Position numbers and translations under genes: made by a program. The notes under the pieces are model-generated. The model did not search any database and had not been told where the DNA came from. It saw nothing but the letters and a program-made list of their open reading frames with translations. From positions 6,550,641 through 6,614,640 of the forward strand of contig JAGGNK010007559.1 in the NCBI GenBank assembly GCA_017590115.1: a stretch of 64,000 nucleotides of DNA. The letters are read 5' to 3'. Origin of the DNA: Montifringilla adamsi. Lineage: Eukaryota; Chordata; Aves; Passeriformes; Passeridae. Below, in pieces: positions 36,077 through 46,578 of this stretch. The first letter of the stretch is position 1. Each line of letters starts with the position of its first letter.

Positions 36077-38317
36077 AAAAAAAAAAAAAAAAAAAAAAAA
36101 GTTGGGAATAGAAACCAGGTTAGGGCTAAACTGTGGATGTAGAGGCTGTTGTGGCAGGTAGAGCTGCTGCTCTGCCAGCCCAGGGGACCAGAGAGCCTCC
36201 GAGCCATCCTCAGCATCCTCACCAGATTTCCAGGGTTTTCCATCCTCTGGTTCTGGGAGTTGCTGTGCTGGAGGACTCAGGGAGAGCAGGACTACAGGGA
36301 TGAGGCTGGGTGCAAAATGAACAAGAGCTCAGTCCTAAAGCCACTGCTTCTTCCTGCAAGGGCTCTTTTGGTCCATCAGATGGCCACGTGGCTCCAGAGG
36401 GTCCTTGCTGCCCCAGAAGTGTCAGACCTAGGCAGTGACACATCAGGAATGGAGACTCAGAGAGCAGTTCTGCAGAAAAAGTAGGGTTTGTTTTTACCTT
36501 TCTTCCCTACTGGGAAGAGAACAATCAACAATGAGCCAAGCTTGGCACAAGGCAAGATAAGGCTGGCCTCCTGCAGCACCTACGGTGGCACCGTGAGCGT
36601 CACAGCGCCCTTGGCACAGCCCAGAGGGTTCCTCTGAAACACACACAGGGCTCACAAGGTGCCACCAGCACCACCCTGGCACCTGCCAGCTCAGGAGGCC
36701 CAAGGGCAGCTGGATCCACTGGAAAACACAGAAGGCATCTTGTAGCCACATCCCTGGCTGGGTCATGGCCAGCTGGAGGCAGGCAGGGAGCTGATAGCAG
36801 AATTTACCAAGAGAAGCCAGAGGCAGTTCTGGGAATAACCCTGCTGCCCAGCCTGAGCCTGCTTCCAAGAAGGATGTTTTTTGCTAGCATGTGGCAAAGG
36901 TGATATCCTCAGAAAACTGGGAAATTCACTGTAAGAAAGGTGACTAAGACTCATGTTTTGTTGGAAAAAGAGGTGGAACCAGCCCCCTTGAAGTTCATGG
37001 GAAATCTCAGGTTCAGCCTGAACATGGATTGATGGCTTTTCCCAATCCCACTGGACAACTTGTCACCTAGGAATGCACTCCATCTGCTCCAGAGTGGGAG
37101 AAAACCTGCTGTCAGCCATAGAAAAAATATCCCTATAAGCTCTGCTTTCCCGAGCAGCACGTCTCCCTTTCCCATAGTAAAAAGTCCTCCGGGCAACAAA
37201 ATTACCTTTCCAAAAGACAAGTCCACAGTGATGTTGTGAGCGGGTTCTTGTGCCCATTCCCTGTCCCATGGGAGTGCAGGGCAGATTGCCCTCAGTCCCT
37301 TGGGAAGGCTCTGCTGGTGGCAGGGCTGGTGGGGATCCAGGGTGGGGAGGACATCTGAGGAGAGAGAGTCAGGGCTGCCAGCTCCCACGCCTGCTTTACA
37401 TACGTAGTAATTTTGGGAAGGAACAGTGTAAAAAGGTAATTCTTTTAGCCTTCAGTCCCATTTTAGCCTTATGCTGCTGTCAGGGCTGGCACAGTCCTTG
37501 GCATCACCTGTCCCTGGGGTGGTGAGAAAGCGAGCTTGTGGTACCCTTCAGAGAAGAAGACACCCATGCCATGTCACCTCCTCCAGCCCCTGGTGTCTGT
37601 GGGACGCCTGGGGAGGGCTGGGGACCTGCTCATACCCCCTGGCATGGAAAGCCACCCAGGAGGCATTGTCTGGTCTTCCCTTGGGAAAGGCGCTTTGAGC
37701 ACGTGGCAATCTCTGCCCGGCGAGCGGAGCAGCCCCGGGCCAGGTGAGTAACACCTTCAGCGCCTGCCTCGAATACCGGGGGCTGATCTCTCACCTGGTG
37801 CCAGCAGGGAGGAGCCACGCTGCTCCTCTGGCACCAGGGAGCCTATCTTGGCACCTCCAGAATGCCTCCTGGGGAGGGTCAGGGAGCCCTCACTGCCACC
37901 CCGGTTTTTTGTGAGGGATGCCCAGCACAGGGCAGGGCTGTCCCTATTCCCACAGGTGTTATCCTGGAGGCAGAGCAAGGCTCTGGTCACAGACACGCCG
38001 ATGCTGCTCCCAGCAGCCTGCCTGCCCTGCATTGTATAACCTCTTACGTCAGGCAGCGCTGGGCCAGCTCCTGTCCCAGCGCATCCTGGCCTGGCACTGC
38101 AGCCTGTCCTGGGACACAAAGCTCTGGGCTCCCACTCCCTGGGGATCCCTGCATCTTCTGAGTACCCTGGGGGCCTCCATCCTGCAGCCCTCCCTCAGGG
38201 ATGCTGGCAGGGGCTGGCAGATCCCCACTGTGACCCAAGGATGCTCATCCTCCACCTCAGGACCTTTTGGGGCACATGAGGCAGCACTTCTCATTGTTTG
38301 TGAAAGCAACCGGCAGT

Positions 38318-38335
38318 GGGGGGGGGGGGGGGGGG
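38318..38335 (+). repeat. Poly-G run of 18, followed by purine tract
   Basis: Eighteen consecutive G followed by AGAAGAG and a run of A. This is a polypurine block that could form a G-quadruplex or triplex, and is also a site where sequence length may be wrong. Confidence 0.9.
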
Positions 38336-38879
38336 AGAAGAGAAAAAAAAAACTTGTTTTTATGCTTTTCCCAGGTGAGAGGAGAGGAGAAGGGGCAGGA
38401 TGTGGTCAGAGCTGATCCCTGACCAGCAGTGGAGATGAGTCCAGCACATCCCATCACAGTCTGACAGGTGCCCATAAAGCCTCCACCTCCTCAGCCATCT
38501 ATGGCCTGCTTTCCAAACCCGACTGTCCGGGTTTCGGGGTGCTGGAGGGATGCCAAAGCACCAGGACAGTGGGGTGAAGGCACTCCCTGGCACTAAAGCA
38601 GCCAGGACACCATGCCAAGAACAGCACCTGCTGCTCACCTCCCCTCCCCAGCCCCCGAAAGGCGAGAAAAGCCCCTGGGGGGATGCTGTCTGTGCGTGTC
38701 AGCGAGTGCCCTCGGGGGCTGTGCAGCACCCGTGAAACCACAGCCGGGTCCCCTCCCTGGGCACGGGTGGCCGAGCCCCTACACCGCCATCGAGCCCCCA
38801 GTGTCGCCCCTCGGGCATCCCTTGAGAGCGTCCCAGCGCCGCAGGGTTTGGTTTGGAGCCGAGTGCTGTTATGTAAAGG

Positions 38880-39410
38880 AGCAGGAGAGTGGCGGCGATG
38901 AGCTGGGCTTTGTAGGTCAGAAAATGGAAGTGCGGGGCAGTTCGGGGACTGGGCTGGGTCAGCCCGTGAGTCAGTGGCAAAGGAGGGACCGGCTCGGCGG
39001 AGGCTTTATTAGCAGAGCAGGGGTGGAGCGAGGCTCGCAGCAGGCGAGCAGCCGCGCCGAGCGCCGGCACCGACGGAGCGGGGGCTCGTCCTCGCTCCCT
39101 GCCGCCCGATGCGGCCCTAGCCCCGCTCCTCCTCCTCCTCCTCCTCTTCCTCCTCCTCCTCGCCGTGCCCCTGAGGGGCCGCCGAGCCGCTCGCCCCCCG
39201 CCGCAGCCCCAAACGCCCACGGCGCAGCCAGAAGGCGGTGATGGAGCAAGGTCAGTGAAACAGGTTTCTCCTTCCCGGATCCCTGGAGCAGGCTGGGGAG
39301 CTGCGGACTTGTTGACAGCGGCTCTCGTTAGCTCGGTTATTGAGCGGGGCCGAGGGCTGCGCTCCCGGCTGCTCCGCAGGTAGCGGCTCCGGTGGGGTCA
39401 TGGATGCCCT
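38880..39410 (+). promoter_or_regulatory. Orphan CpG island with candidate first exon
   Basis: GC- and CpG-rich sequence with (CTC)n tracts at about 39126-39160. On the plus strand it contains a TATA-like GCTTTATTAG near 39002, a four-codon upstream ORF (ATGCGGCCCTAG at 39109), and an ATG at 39241 with G at -3 and +4 that reaches a donor after ten bases (GAGCAAG|GTCAGTG, 39250/39251). This resembles the end of a plus-strand first exon. I could not find downstream exons, and I recall no gene between FADS6 and USH1G in human. It may be a non-coding RNA, an unannotated gene or an enhancer-type island. Confidence 0.4.
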
Positions 39411-39499
39411 GTGCAGCTCCCCATCCCTCCCCAAGTGGGCAGCCGTGCTGCTCAGCCTTCCCCGGCCTCGTGGGACCCCAAGGGATCCCCCTGCCCCGG

Positions 39500-42400
39500 G
39501 AAGTCTGCTCCAAAACACTAGTGGGGTCGAGGTGCTGAGATAAGGGGTGTTGGTATGGGAGGTCTGCAGCGCCAGGGATGTAGAAAGGTTTGGGGGTGGC
39601 ATCCCCGTCTGACTCCGGTGCTGTGACCTGCAGCCACCCCGGGTCAGCTGAGCCTCAGTGCCACACTCAGGGGTTGTTTGTGGCTGTGGAGAAGGACCAG
39701 GCTGTAAAAGGCAGCACCAGGCTGGCTTCCAGAATCCGCCTTCTGCCCTGTTCAGGCCTTTTGGCATTCTGGAATGGCCGCGCATTCCTCTCTGCTGGTC
39801 ACCAGCACTGCCCACAGCTGATGCTGCACTGCACTCCAGAGAAGGGCATGTGTCAAGTCCAGCCATCCCAGACACGGGTGCATTTCCAAAACACAGCCAG
39901 AGAGCCCAGGGCAGTGCCTGGAGGGATGAGCATGGGCGAGGGTCCCAGGCTCTGCTTGGACATGGTCATGCCTGCCCAGTTTTGCTGTTTCCTGGGGTAG
40001 AGATAATGGATGGGAACACAGGGATGTTGTGGCAGACAGATCTGTCGCCGGCGCCTCCTGCGAGGGCAGAGCCCGTCCTTGGACCAGAGCAGCGTCGTGC
40101 TGAGCCTGCTGCTACCTCTGCCCAGGCAGCGGTGGCTGCAGCCTCAACAGAGAGGAGATGGGACCCTTGGAAAGTCCATCCCTGCTTGCTTACTGTCTGG
40201 GTTTAGGTGTTTTCTGGGCTGGATGGCACACTGGCAGCCCTGCCCTTGCTGCTCCAGCCAGTGCAGTTCCATGAGGAACTGGGTGGCCCAGCCTTCACCC
40301 AGGTGTCTCCTTTGGTGATGGCTGCTCCTGGTCCCACAAGGACTTTCTGGGCTGAGTGCCTTGGTTGGCTGTGTAGAGTGCTGATGTGTTAGAGCTTGAC
40401 ATCCTGCAACAGGAAGATATAGTTGTTGTCAAAGTACTGTCTGAAACCTTAAAGCTTAGGGATCAGGAGCACCAGGAAGGTTGTCTCCCACTCCAAGAAA
40501 GTGAGAGATAATGATGAAAGCTGGGGTCACCACAGTGCTCAGAGCCACCCCAGAGCTCAGGTCCTGTGAGCAGGGATCCCTGGTGCCTGGGCAGGCAGTG
40601 CCACAGTATATGTAGTGACAGTCACTGGCCTGGCCCCACACCAGCCTTGGGTCCCACAGCCCCCTCGGTGCCTTTGACCCCCAGCAAAGTGTCCAGAGCA
40701 GGATGTATAGGCCATCCAGAGCATCAGTCCTGCAGTGCAGGTGTTTGCCCCAGGTACAGCATGGTCCCAGCTACCAGCACTGTTGGTATTGTCCCAGCTT
40801 CTGAGGGTTTCCCATCTGCTACCACCCCTGGGACCCCTGTGTCCCTGCTGAGCTGATCCATCACCCCTGGGACCCATGTGTCCCTGCTGAGCTGACCCTT
40901 TGTTCACACAGGGGATGTTGTGGTGCTGGGGCTGAGCCTGACTGCTCGGTGTTCTCACCTCAGCATGTGGAGTGGCACAGAGCCAGCTCCATCACTGGGC
41001 TCAAGTCAAGTTCTCCTAAAATAGTTCCCCAGTTTCAGTTTCTCTGGAGCAGTGTTTCTGTGAGCCCATCCTCACTGCTGGTTTCAGGGCTGTGCCAGAG
41101 CCTGGGTGTCACAGGGGACCAGGGATGTCCAGCAGCTGGGGATGATGGTGTCCTGGGTGATGACCTGGAATGATCAGGTGGTGCCTGTGCTCCAAGAATC
41201 CTTCTTCCCAGCAGTACTGTCAGTGCCCATTGGGATGGATCCAGAGTGGGCCCAGGGCACTGGTGATGCCTCACACCTTTCTCTGCCCTGGCTCCCCCAT
41301 GGGATGCTCAGTGCTATCTGCAAGTGTGTCCCTGCGCTCCTTCTTGGGAGCAAGCCAGGATGATGGGTACCAGGATAATGGGTACCTGGGAGTTCACTCC
41401 AGCCCTGAAAAAACTGGTGTCAGAATCCATGGCATTGCTTGATATTTTGCTAGTATTTATAAATTGCATTAATTAGAAAATTTATGAATTGCAAATATAG
41501 AAAACTGTTTTCCCTGTTAATTCTGAATTCAGAATAAATTCTGTAAATACTGAAGTCAGAATTTAAATAAAATGGCCCTCAACTTCTCCCACTTTCCCAC
41601 TCAGCAACTGTTACTGGGAAGACATGCTGAGCTGTGTCCATGTCCCTGCCTTTTGGGTCACTTTGGTTTTGGGAACAGCCATGGAGACTCCCAAAAGCAG
41701 TTGCAAGGCCCCCATGAGGTGCTGCATCCGACCCAGGCCATATCAGTGCCACATCCATCCCTGTGCTGGGCTGCCAGGGAACACCATGCAAGGCTTGGCA
41801 AATCCAGAGCATGCAGGAGGTGCTCTGCAATAATCCCCTTGTCCCTTGCTCCATCCTGGCCATGCACCTTCCTGCAGCCATGCATTACTCAGCTGCTGGG
41901 CCAGGAAGTGAATCCCTGGTGGGATGGGCAGGAAATAGTTAAGCAAGTGGGGTGAAATGGCCCATGCTGGCCTGGCAGGTCCTAGACCCCAGAGTCACCC
42001 TCCGGTGTGGGCACCGTGGCTGTCACCAACTCCAGGTGAGACTGGGGAAGAGGAGCACCAGGCAGGGCTGAGGGCAAGGTGCTCCAGCCCAAGGAAAATG
42101 CCTCTCCCTGGTCCTCTCTGCCTGTAGGACCTATCTAGTGTCCCGTGGGTTCTACATGGTGCCCTGTGGTTGATGTTCTTCCTCAGTTCCCACGTCAGTC
42201 CCACATGGCAAGGCCGAGCACATGTGCCATCCAAGGGCAGCAGGCAATAACCTGGTGCTGCCTGGAGAAGCAGCCAGGTCCCCACAGGCCAACAGTGGTA
42301 CCCAGCAGCCAAGCAGAAATGCTGCAATGTGCCTGCAAACCGACATCTCCAACACCACCACTCTGTGACCTCAGTGATGCCCAAAAACCTCCCCTGCTCT

Positions 42401-45400
42401 CTCCCCACTCCAGACCATGGTCTGGAGCATCTGAGTGCTAGTGAGTGCCAACATACCCCCCTTGCAGCAGCTGCCTGGGGACAAAGGCAGGGCCTGGGAA
42501 TCAGCATCACTTTCATGAGCAATGCTCCTTCAGTGGAGGAGCTTGGGCTGTCCAGCTCAAGGATGAAGTGTCCATGCCATACCTGGACCACTGGAGTGGC
42601 CCATTAGCCTTTCTCCACTCCCTACACACCACCTCCAACATTGTCAGGGACAAGGAAACACGTGTTCAAGCTAAACCCAGGGGACTGGTTTTGCTGGGAA
42701 GCCCCATTTAACACAGACACAGGATGGTTTGGGGTTTGTGGCTTGGGGCATTACAGGACAACCATCCCCAGGATCACTGGTTCCCTGATGGGGACACGCT
42801 GCCATCCACTGCAGGACCTGCCCCGTGTCTGCTCTGGTGCCACAGGCCGGGACAGTGTTTGCTCCTTGGCAGCAGCGGGTTGGGGAAACTTGCTGCCTGC
42901 CTGGGTTTCTGTTTGGGAGGGTATTTAAGGGTGTTCTCCAGGGTGTGCCAGCCCTGGCCTCCACCCTGCTTTCACAAGTGCCCTCTCCGAAAGGAGCTTG
43001 TTGTTCTCGGTCGTGGAGTGTAATGAGCACCGTGAGGTTCCCCCGTGGAAGCTCCGATGGGCAGAGCAGCCACAGGGCAAGCTGAGCTCTGAGAACCTGG
43101 GGACAGCCACGTTCCTGTCTCATGCTCCATCTTGAGCCCAGTGGGATGCAGCAACCCAGCTGGACGGGGGGGTTGGAATGCAGGAAACATCTCTTTGGCC
43201 AGGGCTTTGGATGTTGTCTCCTGCAAGGGCTGTGGCCCTGCACGTTGTGGGTCAAACTTGGCTGGAAACCAGGGACCAAACCTGGAGACAAAGAACACGC
43301 ATGAGATCCAAAGGCAGGTGCTTGGTCTGGAGTTTTTGGTGCCAATGACAGCCCCCCCATGCCCACAGACCACCCTCCTCACCCCACAGGGCCCATCTCT
43401 TGGGCTCTGCCACACTGCATTGATGCCACAGCTCAGTTTTGGTCTCTCCCTGTGTCACGGAGGTGACCACATTGATCTCAGGGCTTGGTGATCCCAAGTG
43501 GCATTTCTGGCCTCGGTCTTAGCTATGCAGGGACTCGTCCCATGGCACTTGGGTACTGTCATCTCACCAAACCTTTCACTGGCTTTTTGATGGAAAGACA
43601 AGCTGGGAGAAAGGATCTCTGCCCTCATCAGCTCAGTATCAGCAACTGCTTGGGTGCTCCTAAGCAAAATGGCAAAAGTCAGGGAGTGCACACCCCAGGT
43701 GCCTAGACCTCTGAAATACCCTCCACATCCCAGTGCCTGGCCTGCTAAAGTCTCCAGTGGGTGCCAAGCCAATAGATCCACTTCTCTTTGCCATCTGCTG
43801 GGATATCCTGGTTCCCATTGCACGGGAGTGGCAATGGAGTGAGCCATGGCAAATCACTCCCCTCCTGCACCCTGCACAGACCCAAAGGCACAATCCATCC
43901 CCAGGGAAACTGGGGCTGGGGACTGGCTCATGGTGGGCAGCTGATGCCCTGGCAGTTACCCAGAGAAGGGGCAGAGGGCTTGGATGAGTTTCACATGTGC
44001 ATGAGGAAGAGGGTGAAGTTAGTGGTCGCAGCCTCACCTGAAAACTGGCCCGAGGGTGCAGGTCCTGCTGGCAGCAATGGATCCCAGTGGGCTGCGGGTC
44101 CCATCCTCCTCTCCCAGACCTGGTCCCGGCAGAGGGAGCTGTGACATCAGCCAAGCAATCACTCTTCCTGCTGGGACACCAGCCCCAGGCTTTGGAAAGG
44201 GACCAAAGAAAACAGTGCTGGGGCTGGGGTAGTGCAGCCTTCTTGGAGAACTCACTGACTCAGCACATCCAATCGCTCACCCTTTTGCCTGTACATTGAG
44301 CCAAGAGTTATTCAGAACTTGTAATTTAAAATATAAATGCATTGTTACGTCTTAAAAAAAAACGAGTCAGTTTACGTCTGTGCAGAAAGATCTCAGACCC
44401 TCAGTGCAGTGATGGTGTTTAGGGGGTGCCAGAGCATCTCTGTGTACAGCGGCTTGAGGCTGGGACCCCACATTCTCCTGGTGGGGATTCAGCCACTGGG
44501 GAAGCAGCAGGGCAGAGAAACACCAGAGCATTTCTAACTTGCAAAGAGTAATTTTCCTCCCCTACACCCACACACCCAGGGCAAGCACAGACAGAGAGCA
44601 GCACAGCTGCTCACACCAAACAAATCCCCATCTTCCAACCAGCATAACCACGGCCTCTGCAGTTCCAAAGGGACTAAGTGTGGTCCAAATCCCAGCCTGG
44701 CCTGGGATGAGCACACACAAGTCATTCCTCATCATTTGCATCCCTGAGATGAAGTGGATGAACAATGCCAGTAACGTGTGCAGCATTTTTCTGATCTGGC
44801 AGTCTGCATCACAGCCTGAACAGGCACTTTGTCAATACCCCATGTCACAGGCTGCTGACTCTCCCTCAACAGGATATGTCACTGCCCATCCTGCTGCTGC
44901 ACCCCAGAAACTCCTGCAACCCAGGAGCCATTCATAGATCACACATGAAATGGCGCAGTGGAGCTGGGAGTGCACTGGTCAGTGGGATGGGTCTGTGGAA
45001 ACACCTGACATTGTGGTTCAGAGCTGTGCTTGGAGCACTGATGCATCAGGGATGCTCAGAAGAGGCTCTGGGCTGCAGCCTGGTGCTGTGCTCAGTCCTG
45101 GGAAATTGCTGGGTTTCAGAGACAAGGTCCTCTGTACACAAACTGCTGACACAGCTCAGTGCCCTGGAGAGATGGGACAGAAACATTGCGTCTGTGAAAC
45201 AACCATTTGACCACTGGAAGGCAGCTACCGACACGTTCAGAGCATCTTCTTCATTCTTGATTTTGCCCTCAAGACAGCACAGACCAGACTCACAAATTTG
45301 TTGGGCACCAGCTGGCCAAAGTCACAGCTGGCACATCTCAGACTGAGACCATGGCCATCAGAACTCTCTTCCAAAAACATAGCATCAGACAGGATGATGC

Positions 45401-45500
45401 TTCTCACCAAATGAGAACCAGGAGAGAGAGCAGAATTCCCAAACGCTCTGCTCCTCAAGCCCAAACCCCAAAACAACCACTTGCTCAGGGAAGAATAGCT
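39500..45500. other. Intergenic, no gene recognised
   Basis: No coding exon recognised on either strand. It contains a 39-bp tandem pair (40823-40900) and a sharply AT-rich block at about 41436-41575 with a 16-bp palindrome. The remainder is GC-moderate sequence with overlapping meaningless frames. Confidence 0.55.
40823..40900. repeat. 39-bp tandem duplication
   Basis: Two adjacent copies beginning CACCCCTGGGACCC at 40823 and 40862, each continuing into TGTGTCCCTGCTGAGCTGA with a few differences. Confidence 0.85.
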
Positions 45501-45508
45501 TGTAATTA

Positions 45509-45514
45509 TTTATT
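45509..45514 (-). terminator. USH1G: Candidate USH1G polyadenylation signal (AATAAA)
   Basis: A minus-strand AATAAA lies 1.07 kb beyond the USH1G stop, the nearest clear signal I found. The intervening 45.5-46.58 kb would be 3'UTR. An open frame within it (46460-45834) resembles no protein. Confidence 0.4.
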
Positions 45515-46578
45515 TTGTGTCCCTTTGAAAATATCACGTTATCTCCTTCCATTCATGGCTTGGTGTGGTCTCACAGCCTGTGACAGCAGCGTCCCAGCCA
45601 TCTGTGCAGCTCACTCCTTCCTCCACTGAGTGGGAGACCATGATCCCTTGAAGGCTGGCAGGTTGGAGCTGCCTGGTCCAGTCTCGGCTGTCATCCCTCC
45701 ATGGCAGGAACTGCCCGGAAGCATTGCACAGACAGGGAGCAGAGTGAGGGAGCAGTCCCGTGGGACTGGTGGGGATGGCTGTAGCTTTCAGCTGCCCCAG
45801 AAAGGGAGTCTCTGGCTTGTGTTTTCTGGCAACTTAGAACTGGGTTTGTTTCTCACCAAAAAACCCAAAAAAGATGCTGCTGCTATCTGCAAAGGAAAAT
45901 AGAATAGAAAAATCTATCAGCACCATGAGGATCCAAGAAGAAGTTGTACTGAAAGGCTGTAAAAGCAGCACACAGATATCTGAAGGCTGGGAAGCCCAAA
46001 CAACACAGTGAATTGGGGTGTCAGTGCATGTGGCCTCTCTGACAGGTACACAGTCCTTTAACCCTACCAACCAAACCCTGGAAACACCATAAAACAGCAA
46101 CAACTCCAACCTAGATATGCAATCTCCAGAGGCCTGAGTAAGACCTCTAGCATTTGGGGAAGGATTCCCAAAGCCACCTGGCGCTGCCGTCAGCCTGCTC
46201 CCACCAGGAATTGCGGTTGATTTCCTAACGTCTTCAAGAGGTGAAGAGTCAAGACAAGCCTGAGCGTGGTTGAAAATCTCAGCTACATGGACTGAGAAGC
46301 AGCAGACCACAAAGCAGTCTGCATTCAAATAGGTTATGAAACAAAACAAGGGCTTCACGTCCTGCCCAGTTACATTAAGGTTGTTGACTAATGAACTAAC
46401 GCTATTGCCACCTCTCCAAACTCTCATCCTTTCCACATGAGCAGGAATTTGCCTACACACAGAAGTGCTGAGGTTACCTGGACTCCTACTCTTCCAAAGA
46501 AGGTTGAAAACAAGACCTTATGTTATCCATATCTCCCCCTGCTGAAGGGTTTAACTCCTCAGACACCCCATCTCCTAC

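Larger units (their letters stand above)
28700..38880. other. Intergenic stretch between FADS6 and the orphan CpG island
   Basis: No coding exon recognised. Supported contents are an AT-rich inverted repeat (31290-31319), a duplicated 20-bp segment with CTTATC cores (32371-32404), an interspersed 25-bp direct repeat (33240 and 33512), paired AATTAA motifs (33323-33365), a perfect hairpin (33593-33634), an assembly gap (36042-36076) and an 18-base G run (38318-38335). Long open frames near 31.4-32.1 kb and 34.5-35.4 kb occur on both strands without family resemblance. Confidence 0.6.

Noticed and set aside
38612..39241. 209-codon plus-strand frame through the orphan CpG island
   Set aside because: Its C-terminal half is low-complexity Pro/Ala/Arg from CCT and GCC repeats. 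The better-supported reading of the island is an untranslated leader ending in a short ATG-donor exon.
45834..46460. 208-codon minus-strand open frame just beyond the USH1G stop
   Set aside because: It resembles no family and lies in what should be the USH1G 3'UTR. Composition and lack of a matching human gene argue against a real protein.
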